From Sulfurospirillum barnesii SES-3 (GTDB taxonomy: Bacteria > Campylobacterota > Campylobacteria > Campylobacterales > Sulfurospirillaceae), in contig NC_018002.1 in the NCBI RefSeq assembly GCF_000265295.1, forward strand, positions 62,001 through 126,000: DNA of 64,000 nucleotides, given 5' to 3'. The notes under the pieces are model-generated. The model was not told the origin of the DNA, did not search any database, and was given only the letters and a program-made list of their open reading frames with translations. Each line of letters opens with the position of its first letter. Positions within the stretch are counted from its first letter, which is position 1. Shown here one piece after another: positions 27,463 through 36,418 of the stretch. Both the position numbers and the translations under genes were made by a program.

Positions 27463-28803
27463 ATGAAACTTTTTGGAACCGATGGGGTACGAGGCAAAGC
27501 AGGCAAAAAACTGAGTGCTTTTATGGCCATGCGATTGGCAATGGCAGCAGGCATTTATTTTCGCAAGAACTCTATTACCAATAAAATTTTAGTAGGAAAA
27601 GATACCAGACGCAGTGGTTATATGATAGAAAATGCTATTGTCTCAGGACTCACAGCCGTGGGATATGATGTCAGGCAAATTGGACCTATGCCAACACCTG
27701 CCATTGCATTTTTGACCGAAGATATGCGATGCGATGCGGGCATTATGATTAGTGCATCGCATAACCCTTATTTTGACAATGGTATTAAATTTTTTGACAG
27801 CTTTGGCAATAAATTGGGCGAAAAAGAGGAAGCTGAGATTGAAAAAATCTATTTTGATGATGAATTGATTGAAAAAAATCAAAAAATGGAGTTTGATATT
27901 GGCCGTTCTAAAAGAGTGGATGATGTGATTGGTCGGTATATTGTTCAGATTAAAAACTCTTTTCCTAAAACACTGACACTCAAAGGTGTACGTATTGTAT
28001 TGGATACGGCAAATGGAGCAGCCTACAAGGTAGCCCCAACTATTTTTAGCGAATTGGGTGCGGACGTCATTATTATTAACAATGAACCCAATGGTAGCAA
28101 TATCAATTTAAATTGTGGGGCATTGCATCCTGAAGAGCTAGGTGAAGAGGTAAGACGTTTACGTGCTGATGTAGGATTTGCCTTTGATGGCGATGCTGAT
28201 AGATTGGTGATAGTAGATGAAAATGGTAATCCCGTCCATGGAGATAAGTTGTTAGGCAAAATTGCAACGTTCTTGCAAAGCCAAAATAGGTTAGCTAACA
28301 AAGGTGTGTGTGTTACGGTTATGAGCAATCAAGCGTTAGAAGATTATTTGGCAAAAACAGGGATTAAAACCTACCGTTGTGATGTGGGCGATAAAAATGT
28401 TCTTGAGTGCCTATATAAGGAAAAAATCAATTTTGGTGGTGAGCAAAGTGGGCATATTATTCTCTCTGATTTTGCTAAAACAGGGGATGCGTTAGTTGCT
28501 GCACTCGCTGTGATGCACTGTATACTCACAGAAAAGAAACGTGTGAGTGAATTATTCAATCCTTTTGAACTTTACCCTCAGCTTCAAGAAAATATTAAAG
28601 TGAATAATAAAATTCCACTTACAGAGCTTAAAGGCTATGAAGCCTTGGTTGCAGAATTGGAAACAAAAAAAATTCGTGTACTGATTCGCTATTCTGGTAC
28701 GGAAAATTTATTGCGTATTTTATTGGAGGGACAAAATGAATTGTTATTGGAAGAGGCTATGGAAAAAAGCGTGAAATTTTTCAAAAGTGCTTTAAATGAA
28801 TAG
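27463..28803 (+). CDS. glmM: Phosphoglucosamine mutase
   Basis: GlmM converts glucosamine 6-phosphate to glucosamine 1-phosphate for UDP-GlcNAc. The 446-residue protein starts [15 protein letters not shown] after AGGAAAA; the longer frame from 27421 is not supported. The phosphoserine loop is [17 protein letters not shown], the metal loop FDGDADRL, the sugar loop GGEQSGH and the phosphate site [10 protein letters not shown]. lspA follows with an 8 bp overlap, so glmM and lspA form an operon. Confidence 0.95.
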   Translation: MKLFGTDGVRGKAGKKLSAFMAMRLAMAAGIYFRKNSITNKILVGKDTRRSGYMIENAIVSGLTAVGYDVRQIGPMPTPAIAFLTEDMRCDAGIMISASHNPYFDNGIKFFDSFGNKLGEKEEAEIEKIYFDDELIEKNQKMEFDIGRSKRVDDVIGRYIVQIKNSFPKTLTLKGVRIVLDTANGAAYKVAPTIFSELGADVIIINNEPNGSNINLNCGALHPEELGEEVRRLRADVGFAFDGDADRLVIVDENGNPVHGDKLLGKIATFLQSQNRLANKGVCVTVMSNQALEDYLAKTGIKTYRCDVGDKNVLECLYKEKINFGGEQSGHIILSDFAKTGDALVAALAVMHCILTEKKRVSELFNPFELYPQLQENIKVNNKIPLTELKGYEALVAELETKKIRVLIRYSGTENLLRILLEGQNELLLEEAMEKSVKFFKSALNE

Positions 28804-29245
28804 AACAGGGCTTAAGATTTGTATATCGCTTTGTACTATTTTTGTGATTGACCAGTTTATTAAAACTATTTTCTTAGAGGGTTTTCGTTGGCAAGGTGAT
28901 TTTTTCTCTTTGATTTTGACGTACAACAAAGGGGTTGCTTTTTCAATGTTCTCTTTTTTAGATGAGTATTTGAAGTACATTCAACTTCTTTTAATGGGGG
29001 GGCTAGGTATGTATCTTTTATTTCAAAAAGAGATAGTAGCCAAATTTGCACTTTCCATTGGACTTATTGCAGGTGCAGCACTTAGTAATATTTATGACCG
29101 TTTTATTCACGGGGGTGTTGTGGATTATTTCTTTTGGCATTATGGTTTTGAGTTTGCCGTGTTTAATTTTGCAGATGTTATGATTGATTTAGGGGTCGTA
29201 ATGATTTTATGGCACTCATGGAAAGAGTCTAAAGTCGCTAAATAG
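28796..29245 (+). CDS. lspA: Lipoprotein signal peptidase II
   Basis: LspA cuts the signal peptides of diacylated lipoproteins in the inner membrane. The 149-residue protein has four membrane helices and the catalytic aspartates in [16 protein letters not shown] and [11 protein letters not shown]. It overlaps glmM by 8 bp. Confidence 0.95.
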   Translation: MNRTGLKICISLCTIFVIDQFIKTIFLEGFRWQGDFFSLILTYNKGVAFSMFSFLDEYLKYIQLLLMGGLGMYLLFQKEIVAKFALSIGLIAGAALSNIYDRFIHGGVVDYFFWHYGFEFAVFNFADVMIDLGVVMILWHSWKESKVAK

Positions 29246-29260
29246 CCATTGATTGACTAT

Positions 29261-31165
29261 TTAGCGGTATAATCTTTTTTCATACAAATCGTGTAATACG
29301 TGAATAACACCCAGTGTTGTCTTTTCCAAAAGGGGATTAGGTTCTTTGGGTATCAGTTTGAAATTTTCGTATTTGAATGTTTGCATTTTCATGTTTGGAC
29401 CAATAACTGCAATTTCATCTTCTTTTCGAAGCGCATAAACATCATTAAAATTCATCAAAGCTATTTGCGGTTTAATAGGGTTAAAAATAGTGTGCCCTAA
29501 AATAGGATAATTGAAATCCAAACCCACAAGATCAAGGGCTGTGGCTAAGACATCAGGTTGACTTGAAAGCCCATGGTAGTTAAGCGGTTTTATACCCTCT
29601 GCAACAATAATAGCAGGTATTTGAAATGTTTTTACAGGAACGATATCATCCCCATAAACACGAACATTATGGTCTGCAACCACTACAAAGACGGTATCTT
29701 TATAATACGCCTCTTTTTTTGCAAGTTCAAAAAATTTCCCAATCGCATAATCAGCATATTTAATGGCATTTCGCTCACTTTGTTTAGGTTCATTGGGCTC
29801 AAATTCTATTTTGCCCTCGGGGAGTTCAAAAGGGGCATGGTTAGATTGGCTAAACATAACAGAGACAAATTTTTCATTGTTTCGTGCGTATGTTTTAAAT
29901 TTTTCATTTGCTTTTATCACCAAATCCTCATCACTGACGCCCCATGTGCTCCTAAATGAAGGATTTTTAAAATCTTTTTCCTCAATGACTTCATCAAATC
30001 CATTTCCCAAATACCAGCTTCGCATGTTATCAAAACGTGCTTCACCGCCATAAATAAAGCTTGATTTGTAACCATAGGGTTTTAACAACGTAGCGATTGT
30101 AAAGAAATCATTTTGAGATTTACTTCTTTTTAGGACACCCTCTCCAGGGATTGGTAAAAAGCCTGAACTTAATGCTGCTAATCCTCGAATACTTCGTGTC
30201 CCATTGGAATAAAGATTGGAAAATGCGATATTTTCTTCTCCGAGCTGATTCATGTTGGGGGTGAGATTTGGTTCACCTCCACTAAAACGCACAAATTGTG
30301 CGCCCATGCTTTCTTGAATAAAAATGACTAAATTTTTTGGGTTTTCACGCTTGAAATTACTTTTAATACTACGATAAAAAGGTCTTTTAGTATCATTGAC
30401 GTTTATATCTAAAAGCTGTGATGTTAAGGCATAAGCGTCATCAAGATTTATTTTTCCATACTCTTTTATCATCTCATGACTATTCTTTTGATTGCTGTAA
30501 TACGCATAACCTATAGAATAAAGTGAATTTTTTGTAATTTCATTAATGATTCTATTGGTGCTATAGAGGGCATCAGAAATATTAGCAGGGCGGTGTCCAA
30601 ACGATGAACGAATCCCAATAAATAAGAGCAATAAAAGAGGTAATAAGAGTAATAATCGGTGTATATAGGGTGTTTTTAATGTATTCTCAATGGAGATAAA
30701 ACGTGATTTCATAAACCATACGCCATAGATGACCATCATGACCAATGAGAAAAGTAACTCTTTCGCATAATCTTTCCATAAAAGGGAAATGATTTCTTTA
30801 GGAGAATCAAGGTATTGGACAAAAAGATAATTAGGTCTCACATCATATTGTGCAAAAAAGGGAAAGGTTGCATTTTCAATAAAGATGAGAATAATAAACC
30901 AGAACAAGAGATAGAACTTGATAAATTTTGTTATTTTTATAGCAACAGAATCAGGCAGAAGTGCTAAGAGGAGGGTTGGTACGACAAGAAGGAGAGACAG
31001 CACCATTGTATCCATACGCACACCATATATAAAAGTGAGTAAAGAGTGCCCCAATGATATATCGTGAAGCCTATCATTATAAGAGAGATAAAGCAAAAAT
31101 CTTCCCATGCAAAGGAGAACTAGAAATAAAAAATAGGTTTTAAAAAGTTCTTTAATAAAATGCAT
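29261..31165 (-). CDS. LTA-synthase-like sulfatase-fold membrane protein
   Basis: The 634-residue protein has about five N-terminal membrane helices (residues 1-200) and a large periplasmic domain of the LTA synthase/phosphoglycerol transferase type. NLVIFIQESMGAQFV holds the metal-binding Glu, SNGTRSIRGL the catalytic-type Thr, SQSNHAPF a His and VVVADHNVR a further Asp-His pair. In Gram-negative bacteria such proteins transfer phosphoglycerol or phosphoethanolamine to glycans or lipid A; the acceptor here is unknown. It converges with lspA, 15 bp apart. Confidence 0.85.
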   Translation of the reverse strand: MHFIKELFKTYFLFLVLLCMGRFLLYLSYNDRLHDISLGHSLLTFIYGVRMDTMVLSLLLVVPTLLLALLPDSVAIKITKFIKFYLLFWFIILIFIENATFPFFAQYDVRPNYLFVQYLDSPKEIISLLWKDYAKELLFSLVMMVIYGVWFMKSRFISIENTLKTPYIHRLLLLLPLLLLLFIGIRSSFGHRPANISDALYSTNRIINEITKNSLYSIGYAYYSNQKNSHEMIKEYGKINLDDAYALTSQLLDINVNDTKRPFYRSIKSNFKRENPKNLVIFIQESMGAQFVRFSGGEPNLTPNMNQLGEENIAFSNLYSNGTRSIRGLAALSSGFLPIPGEGVLKRSKSQNDFFTIATLLKPYGYKSSFIYGGEARFDNMRSWYLGNGFDEVIEEKDFKNPSFRSTWGVSDEDLVIKANEKFKTYARNNEKFVSVMFSQSNHAPFELPEGKIEFEPNEPKQSERNAIKYADYAIGKFFELAKKEAYYKDTVFVVVADHNVRVYGDDIVPVKTFQIPAIIVAEGIKPLNYHGLSSQPDVLATALDLVGLDFNYPILGHTIFNPIKPQIALMNFNDVYALRKEDEIAVIGPNMKMQTFKYENFKLIPKEPNPLLEKTTLGVIHVLHDLYEKRLYR

Positions 31166-31329
31166 ACACGTCCTTATTCATTGTGCTAAAGTCGTGATTG
31201 TAAGTAATGAATATGAACAGAGGATGAATCAGCGGATAGGATTGACTCAAGAGGGTTTAAGGATTAATTCAGTATTATACCGCTCTATTTTAAGTGGCTT
31301 CTCCTTGCTAGAAAGGCTTTTAATAGGAC

Positions 31330-31335
31330 TATAAT
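31330..31335 (+). promoter_or_regulatory. Putative -10 box of tRNA-Val/thrS
   Basis: TATAAT ends 6 bp before the first base of tRNA-Val, fitting transcription start at or very near the mature tRNA end. A second AT-rich candidate (TATTATA) lies near 31272. Confidence 0.45.
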
Positions 31336-31341
31336 GGAAAT

Positions 31342-31417
31342 GGTCGCGTAGCTCAGTTGGTAGAGCACTACCTTGACATGGTAGTGGTCGGAGGTTCGAA
31401 TCCTCTCGTGGCCACCA
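31342..31417 (+). tRNA. tRNA-Val (anticodon GAC)
   Basis: The 76-nt sequence folds into a full cloverleaf. The acceptor stem pairs GGTCGCG with CGTGGCC (with G-T pairs). The anticodon stem CTACC/GGTAG carries loop TTGACAT with anticodon GAC (codon GUC). The T arm is GGAGG-TTCGAAT-CCTCT. CCA is encoded. It lies 50 bp before thrS on the same strand. Confidence 0.95.
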
Positions 31418-31426
31418 TTTTTTGTT

Positions 31427-31444
31427 CTCCCGTTGGTGTGGGAG
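31427..31444 (+). promoter_or_regulatory. Small hairpin in the thrS leader
   Basis: CTCCC and GGGAG flank an 8-nt loop between tRNA-Val and the thrS start. It may help process the tRNA from the mRNA or affect thrS translation. Not long enough to be called a T-box or a terminator. Confidence 0.3.
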
Positions 31445-31467
31445 TTCATACAAGTAAAGGACTTATT

Positions 31468-33285
31468 ATGATACATGATATTATCGCCTATAAAGATGGC
31501 GCCTCTCTCGTTGATACACAAACTGCATTAGCTTCCTCTAAGACCTACGAAGACAAAATCTTGTTTGAAAACTCAAAAGACGCTCTTGAAGTGATCCGTC
31601 ACTCCTGTGCTCATTTAATGGCTCAAGCGATTAAAGCGCTCTACAAAGATGCTCAGTTTTTTGTTGGACCTGTGATTGAAGATGGTTTTTACTATGACTT
31701 CCGTGTCACTGAAAAAATTGGTGATGCTGATTTAAAAGAGATTGAAAAAAAGATGGCAGAACTTGCGAATGCAAAGCTTCCCATTGAAAAAATATATACA
31801 ACAAAAGCAGAGGCTCTTAAGCATTTTGCGAATGATGACTTAAAACAAGAGGTCATGTTACGCATTCCTGATGGTGAAGTGTCTATTTATAAACAAGGTG
31901 ATTTTGAAGATCTTTGCCGTGGTCCTCATGTGCCCAATACTAAATACCTTCGTTTCTTTAAATTAACAAAAGTTGCAGGTGCGTATTTGGGTGGCGATGA
32001 AAAACGTGAGATGCTTACACGTATTTATGGCATTGCGTTTGCAGATAAAGAGAGTCTAAAAGATTATGTCACCATGATTGAAGAGGCTAAAAAAAGAGAT
32101 CATCGAAAAATTGGTAATGAACTGAAACTATTTACGTTTGATGAAGAAGTGGGTGCAGGACTTCCCATTTGGTTACCACAAGGTGGCAAGTTACGCTCTA
32201 AGCTAGAAAAATTATTATTTTCTGCACACCGCAAACGTGGGTATCAGCCTGTACGTGGCCCTGAACTTTTAAAATCAGATGCATGGAAAATAAGTGGTCA
32301 CTATCAAAATTACGGCGAAAACATGTATTTTACCGTGATTGATGAAGCAGAATATGGCATCAAACCAATGAATTGTTTGGGACATATCAAAGTATTTCAA
32401 AGCGAAGTCCGAAGCTATCGTGATTTACCGCTCAAATTTTTCGAATACGGTGTCGTGCATCGTCATGAAAAGAGTGGCGTGTTGCATGGTCTTTTTAGGG
32501 TTCGAGAATTTACCCAAGATGATGCGCATATTTTTTGTACTCCAGAGCAAATCAAAGAAAATGTTATAGAAATTTTAAGTTTTGTCGATTCTATCATGAG
32601 TGCTTTTGGATTTAAATATGAGATGGAAATCTCGACACGACCTGAAAAATCAATTGGTGATGAAGCGTACTGGGTAGCTGCAACTGAGGGCTTAAAAAAT
32701 GCATTGGATGAAAATGGCATTAAGTATGGCATTGATGAAGGTGGTGGAGCGTTTTATGGTCCGAAAATTGATATTAAAATTACGGATGCGTTAAAACGTA
32801 AATGGCAGTGCGGAACGATTCAAGTCGATTTTAATTTACCAGAACGTTTTGACATTTCTTATGTGGATGCCAATAACGAACATGCACGACCTGTGATGTT
32901 ACACCGTGCCATTTTAGGTTCTTTTGAACGATTTATTGGTATTTTGATTGAGCATACTTCTGGCGAGTTTCCATTTTTTATTGCACCAACGCAGGTAGTG
33001 ATTGTCCCTATTTCAGATGCACATCTTGCGTATGCAAAATCATTAGCAAATGCCTTAATGGCAGAAGAGATTGATGTTGAAGTTTCATCAAAAAATGAGA
33101 GTTTAAATAAACGTATTCGTAACGCTGAAACCATGAGAGTTCCTATGATTTTGGTTGTTGGGGATGCTGAAGTTCAGAATGAAACAGTAGCAGTACGTGA
33201 CAGAAGAGAAAGAACACAGTATAATTTGGGTAAAGTTGAATTAATCAAAATCTTAAAGGAGAAGCTTAGTGAGGTACACTTTTGA
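31468..33285 (+). CDS. thrS: Threonyl-tRNA synthetase
   Basis: ThrRS charges tRNA-Thr. The 605-residue protein has the editing-domain motif [10 protein letters not shown] near residue 45, the class II motifs including [11 protein letters not shown] and [20 protein letters not shown], the zinc ligands Cys/His/His of the family, and an anticodon domain ([20 protein letters not shown]). ATG 31468 follows AAAGGA; the frame open from 31357 overlaps the tRNA. The N-terminal TGS domain appears short or absent (family length 640 or so). The stop codon overlaps the infC TTG start. Confidence 0.95.
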   Translation: MIHDIIAYKDGASLVDTQTALASSKTYEDKILFENSKDALEVIRHSCAHLMAQAIKALYKDAQFFVGPVIEDGFYYDFRVTEKIGDADLKEIEKKMAELANAKLPIEKIYTTKAEALKHFANDDLKQEVMLRIPDGEVSIYKQGDFEDLCRGPHVPNTKYLRFFKLTKVAGAYLGGDEKREMLTRIYGIAFADKESLKDYVTMIEEAKKRDHRKIGNELKLFTFDEEVGAGLPIWLPQGGKLRSKLEKLLFSAHRKRGYQPVRGPELLKSDAWKISGHYQNYGENMYFTVIDEAEYGIKPMNCLGHIKVFQSEVRSYRDLPLKFFEYGVVHRHEKSGVLHGLFRVREFTQDDAHIFCTPEQIKENVIEILSFVDSIMSAFGFKYEMEISTRPEKSIGDEAYWVAATEGLKNALDENGIKYGIDEGGGAFYGPKIDIKITDALKRKWQCGTIQVDFNLPERFDISYVDANNEHARPVMLHRAILGSFERFIGILIEHTSGEFPFFIAPTQVVIVPISDAHLAYAKSLANALMAEEIDVEVSSKNESLNKRIRNAETMRVPMILVVGDAEVQNETVAVRDRRERTQYNLGKVELIKILKEKLSEVHF

Positions 33286-33797
33286 GTAAAGACAAAGAAG
33301 TCCTACTGAACGAAGAGATCAGAGCAGTAGAAGTAAGGTGTATGGGAGATGATGGTACCCAATATGGTATTATCACCAGAAATGAGGCTCTTGCGAAAGC
33401 AGATGAGCTAGGTTTGGATTTGGTGCTCATTGCGCCTGATGCAAAACCTCCTGTATGTAAAATCATGAACTATGGAAAGTTCAAGTATCAGCAAGAAAAA
33501 AAGCTCAAAGAAGCACGAAAAAACCAGAAAATAATCGAAATTAAAGAGATTAAGCTTTCTGTCAAAATTGCTTCAAACGATGTCAATTATAAAATAAAAC
33601 ATGCACGTGAGTTTCTTTTAGAAGGAAAACATGTGCGTTTTAGAGTCTTTTTGCGTGGTCGAGAGATGGCAAATCCAGAAGCAGGAGAGCATGTATTGGA
33701 GAGTTTGTGGCCAATGCTTGAAGATATTGCGGAACGTGAGAAAACACCAAAACTTGAAGGTCGATACATTAATATGCTGGTCACTCCTAAAAAGTAA
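33282..33797 (+). CDS. infC: Translation initiation factor IF-3
   Basis: IF-3 checks the initiator tRNA and keeps 30S subunits free. The 171-residue protein has [21 protein letters not shown] at the N-terminal domain and the [22 protein letters not shown] segments of the C-terminal domain. The start is TTG, overlapping the thrS TGA by three bases. IF-3 genes commonly use non-AUG starts for self-control; here translational coupling with thrS is added. rpmI and rplT follow. Confidence 0.95.
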   Translation: MSKDKEVLLNEEIRAVEVRCMGDDGTQYGIITRNEALAKADELGLDLVLIAPDAKPPVCKIMNYGKFKYQQEKKLKEARKNQKIIEIKEIKLSVKIASNDVNYKIKHAREFLLEGKHVRFRVFLRGREMANPEAGEHVLESLWPMLEDIAEREKTPKLEGRYINMLVTPKK

Positions 33798-33829
33798 GCC
33801 TAGAAAATTTGCATTTTCTTCATTTTAAT

Positions 33830-33888
33830 CCCCTCTAAGGAAAATTGAGCTATTATAGCCGTTTTCTAATGCTAGAGGGGATATTTTT
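33830..33888 (+). promoter_or_regulatory. Long hairpin between infC and rpmI, attenuator-like
   Basis: CCCCTCTA (33830-33837) pairs with TAGAGGGG (33873-33880), followed by a short T-run. The 35-nt loop itself contains TATTATA, a possible -10 box. It could be a leaky terminator or an L20-controlled site setting the rpmI-rplT level against infC; this is inference from position. Confidence 0.45.
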
Positions 33889-33923
33889 CCATTTAGATTT
33901 TAGAATAATCACAAGGAGTAAGC

Positions 33924-34118
33924 ATGCCGAAAATGAAAACGGTACGCGGTGCAGCCAAGCGTTTTAGATGCGCAAAGAATAAGATTAAAAGAGGCGCAGC
34001 CTTTAGAAGTCATATTCTTACTAAAAAACCAACGAAAAGAATGCGTGGTTTGAAAGTCGCTAAAACTGTTGATGCACGCGATGAGAAGTCCGTTAAATTA
34101 ATGCTTTGTAAAGCATAA
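33924..34118 (+). CDS. rpmI: Large ribosomal subunit protein bL35
   Basis: The 64-residue, very basic protein ([33 protein letters not shown]) is L35. The start follows AAGGAG. It lies between infC and rplT, the usual order. Confidence 0.95.
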   Translation: MPKMKTVRGAAKRFRCAKNKIKRGAAFRSHILTKKPTKRMRGLKVAKTVDARDEKSVKLMLCKA

Positions 34119-34152
34119 ATTCAAAAGAGTTTTTGACAAGAGTCATTCACCC

Positions 34153-34200
34153 TACATGTAATGTTCCCCTCTTAATGAGGGTAAGTTCCCGAGACGGGAC
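34153..34200 (+). promoter_or_regulatory. Structured leader of rplT with one palindrome copy
   Basis: The 115-nt gap between rpmI and rplT holds TACATGTA (34153-34160), a hairpin CCCTC-TTAAT-GAGGG (34167-34181) and a second hairpin GTTCC/GGGAC with a six-base loop (34185-34200). No T-run follows, so these are not terminators. L20 represses its own operon in other bacteria by binding an rRNA-like fold; this leader is a candidate. Confidence 0.4.
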
Positions 34201-34233
34201 ACCGACATTGATTTATTTGGTCAAGGAGACACC

Positions 34234-34587
34234 ATGGCAAGAGTAAAAACAGGTATCGTCAGAAGAAGACGTCACAAGAAAATTTTAAAGATGGCAAGAG
34301 GCTTCTTTAGTGGAAGAAGAAAACACTTTAGAAAAGCGAAAGAGCAATTAGAAAGAAGTTTAGTTTACGCATTTCGTGATCGAAGACAAAAGAAAAGAGA
34401 TTTTAGAAGACTTTGGATCACACGTATCAATGCAGCATGTAGACTGAACGACATTAGCTACTCACGCTTCATCAATGCCCTAAACAAAGCTAATATTGAT
34501 TTAGACAGAAAAATTCTTGCAGATATGGCGATGAATGACCCTGAATCCTTTGCAACTGTTGTAAAACAAGCAAAAGCAGCGCTTTAA
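34234..34587 (+). CDS. rplT: Large ribosomal subunit protein bL20
   Basis: The 117-residue protein ([52 protein letters not shown]) is L20, a 50S assembly protein and known translational repressor of its own operon in several bacteria. It starts after AAGGAG and ends just before a strong terminator. Confidence 0.96.
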   Translation: MARVKTGIVRRRRHKKILKMARGFFSGRRKHFRKAKEQLERSLVYAFRDRRQKKRDFRRLWITRINAACRLNDISYSRFINALNKANIDLDRKILADMAMNDPESFATVVKQAKAAL

Positions 34588-34591
34588 ATAG

Positions 34592-34623
34592 AAAAACCTT
34601 AGGATAATAATCCTAAGGTTTTT
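34592..34623 (+). terminator. Rho-independent terminator of the thrS-infC-rpmI-rplT unit
   Basis: AAAAACCTTAGGA and TCCTAAGGTTTTT form a perfect 13-bp stem with a 6-nt loop and a T-run right after the rplT stop. Confidence 0.92.
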
Positions 34624-34674
34624 ATTCTACAGCCCCTCTTTTTTTAAATTTCCTAAAATTATTTATTTTTTTGT

Positions 34675-34680
34675 TACAAT
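34675..34680 (+). promoter_or_regulatory. Putative -10 box of pdxY
   Basis: TACAAT lies 28 bp before the pdxY ATG, preceded by a T-rich tract as is usual in this phylum. Confidence 0.4.
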
Positions 34681-34708
34681 AAGCCTTATTTTTTTCAAGG
34701 CTCACACA

Positions 34709-35557
34709 ATGAATATTTTATCGATTCAATCGCATGTTGTATTTGGTCATGTCGGCAATGCCGCGGCAGTTTTTCCCATGCAACGCTTAGGGGTTGAAGT
34801 GTGGCCACTGCATACCGTACAGTTTTCCAACCACACAGGCTATGGTTCGTGGAAAGGGAGAGTATTTGACGGCTTTTTTGTCGATGAACTCTTAGAGGGT
34901 TTAGCGCAACGAGAGATACTGCACACCTGTGATGGCGTGGTCTCTGGTTACATGGGCTCACCCGATTTGGGGTATGCCATTTTAGGAGCAGTGGAGAGAG
35001 TCAAAAAAGAAAATCCCAAAGCGCTGTATTGTTGTGACCCTGTCATTGGCGATGTAGGACGTGGCATTTTTGTACGCCAAGGTATCCCTGAATTTATGGC
35101 AGAACATGCGTGTAGCGTAGCAGATATTATGACTCCAAACCACTTTGAGCTTGAATACCTCACCCAGCAGAGCATTCACACCAAAGAAGCGCTGAAACAT
35201 GCGATAGAAAGCTTGCACGCCAAAGGTCCTCACATTGTGCTCGTCACTTCAGTGCATTTGGAGGATACCCCACACGATGCCTTAGATTTGGTGGTTTCTG
35301 AACAAGGTCAATTGTTTAGAATTCGCACGCCAAAACTGGATATTGTTTTAAATGGAACGGGCGATACCATTACCGCGCTCTTCTTTGTGCACTATTTACG
35401 AACACGTTGTATCAAAACGGCTCTGTGCAATGCGACCTCATCGGTCTATGGATTGCTTAAAAAAACGGAACTTGCCTCTTCACGGGAGATTTTACTCATT
35501 GCCGCACAAGAGGAGATTGTCTCGCCTTCGTGGTATTTTGAAGCGGTGCCATTGTAG
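34709..35557 (+). CDS. pdxY: Pyridoxal kinase
   Basis: PdxY phosphorylates pyridoxal to pyridoxal 5'-phosphate (salvage). The 282-residue ribokinase-fold protein has ILSIQSHVVFGHVGN at the start, CCDPVIGD near residue 109, TPNHFELEYLT near residue 142 and the anion-hole motif LNGTGDTITALF near residue 214 with the catalytic Asp. It has its own promoter between the rplT terminator and hemJ. Confidence 0.92.
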   Translation: MNILSIQSHVVFGHVGNAAAVFPMQRLGVEVWPLHTVQFSNHTGYGSWKGRVFDGFFVDELLEGLAQREILHTCDGVVSGYMGSPDLGYAILGAVERVKKENPKALYCCDPVIGDVGRGIFVRQGIPEFMAEHACSVADIMTPNHFELEYLTQQSIHTKEALKHAIESLHAKGPHIVLVTSVHLEDTPHDALDLVVSEQGQLFRIRTPKLDIVLNGTGDTITALFFVHYLRTRCIKTALCNATSSVYGLLKKTELASSREILLIAAQEEIVSPSWYFEAVPL

Positions 35558-35574
35558 GCAAAGTTTTTGGGTGT

Positions 35575-35580
35575 TATAAT
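35575..35580 (+). promoter_or_regulatory. Putative -10 box of hemJ
   Basis: TATAAT lies 28 bp before the TTG start of the hemJ-like gene and after the pdxY stop. Confidence 0.45.
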
Positions 35581-35608
35581 GGGTTTACGAATCTAAAAAG
35601 GATAGCCT

Positions 35609-36121
35609 TTGGACTACTACAAATGGGTTTTAGCCTTCCATGTGATGGCATTTCTTTCGTGGATGGCAATGCTTTTCTATTTGCCTCGTCTTTTTGTTTA
35701 CCATGTTGAATATGCTGAAAAAAAAGGCTTTGTGGAAGTGGTGAAAATTCAAGAGTACAAAATCTACACCTACATTGGGCTTCCTGCCTTTTGGGCAACC
35801 CTTGCGAGTGGTCTTTTAATGATTGCACTCGATACGCAACTACTCTCAAGCGGTGGATGGATTTACGCTAAATTTGCTGTTTTAATCATTCTTGCACTCT
35901 ACTCTTTTTCCCTTGAAAAGTACCGCCTAGAGCTTGCCAATGGCACCTGTACCAAAAGTGGAAAATTCTTTCGAGCCTATAACGAAGTACCGACTGCTTT
36001 AGCCATTTTAATTGTGGGGTATGTCATCACCAAAAGTTTTTCATGGGCATTTACACTCATTACACTGGGTGTTTTAGCGATGATTATGGATGTGATTTTG
36101 GATGGAAAAGAGAAAAAATAA
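35609..36121 (+). CDS. hemJ: Protoporphyrinogen oxidase HemJ
   Basis: HemJ oxidises protoporphyrinogen IX in haem synthesis. The 170-residue membrane protein has about four helices and the family start WVLAFHVMAFLSWMAMLFYLPRLFVYH with its conserved His residues. The start is TTG after AAAGGA. It converges with the cytochrome b/Rieske operon; a TTACATGTAAA copy (36125-36135) lies in the 21-bp gap. Confidence 0.85.
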   Translation: MDYYKWVLAFHVMAFLSWMAMLFYLPRLFVYHVEYAEKKGFVEVVKIQEYKIYTYIGLPAFWATLASGLLMIALDTQLLSSGGWIYAKFAVLIILALYSFSLEKYRLELANGTCTKSGKFFRAYNEVPTALAILIVGYVITKSFSWAFTLITLGVLAMIMDVILDGKEKK

Positions 36122-36124
36122 TCC

Positions 36125-36135
36125 TTACATGTAAA
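36125..36135. repeat. Iterated palindrome copy between convergent hemJ and the bc-operon
   Basis: TTACATGTAAA lies in the 21-bp gap between two convergent stop codons. With flanking ATC/GAT it can fold into a near-perfect stem, so it may act as a weak terminator. Confidence 0.6.
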
Positions 36136-36142
36136 GATGGTT

Positions 36143-36418
36143 TTAGAGCTCTTTAGAGTGGTTGCGTTGCAAAATAATTTTAGTGTACAGCAACAAAGAG
36201 AGCACCAAAAAATAACTCACAATGCTATAACCCATGGTATCTCGCTTTAGTTGCTCTTTGGGTTCCACTGCCTGTACCCCCTCTTTTTTATGCTCACTAT
36301 GACTTAGCTCAACGTGTTTGGCCTTTGTGCTAGGGTAGTGGTGAGGCAAGACCTCTAAGCCGACATACAACATACTCATGAAAAAGAGAATGAGCATAAA
36401 AATTTTAAGATTTGGCAT
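36143..36418 (-). CDS. Small two-helix protein of the cytochrome b/Rieske operon
   Basis: The 91-residue product begins MPNLKIFMLILFFMS; a frame from 36451 is longer but lies in the cytochrome b gene. It has a membrane helix at each end (about residues 5-22 and 60-80). Between them lies a polar stretch rich in His and Lys (LPHHYPSTKAKHVELSHSEHKKEG). It has no CXXCH haem motif, although it sits where a cytochrome c1 gene normally follows petB. It overlaps the cytochrome b gene by 14 bp. I do not recognise the family; an accessory subunit is likely. Confidence 0.65.
   Translation of the reverse strand: MPNLKIFMLILFFMSMLYVGLEVLPHHYPSTKAKHVELSHSEHKKEGVQAVEPKEQLKRDTMGYSIVSYFLVLSLLLYTKIILQRNHSKEL

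Noticed and set aside
31427-31444. T-box or terminator in the thrS leader
   Set aside because: Only a 5-bp stem, no T-run and no T-box consensus.
31357-31467. Extended N-terminus of thrS
   Set aside because: It reads through the tRNA-Val gene; ATG 31468 has an AAAGGA site.
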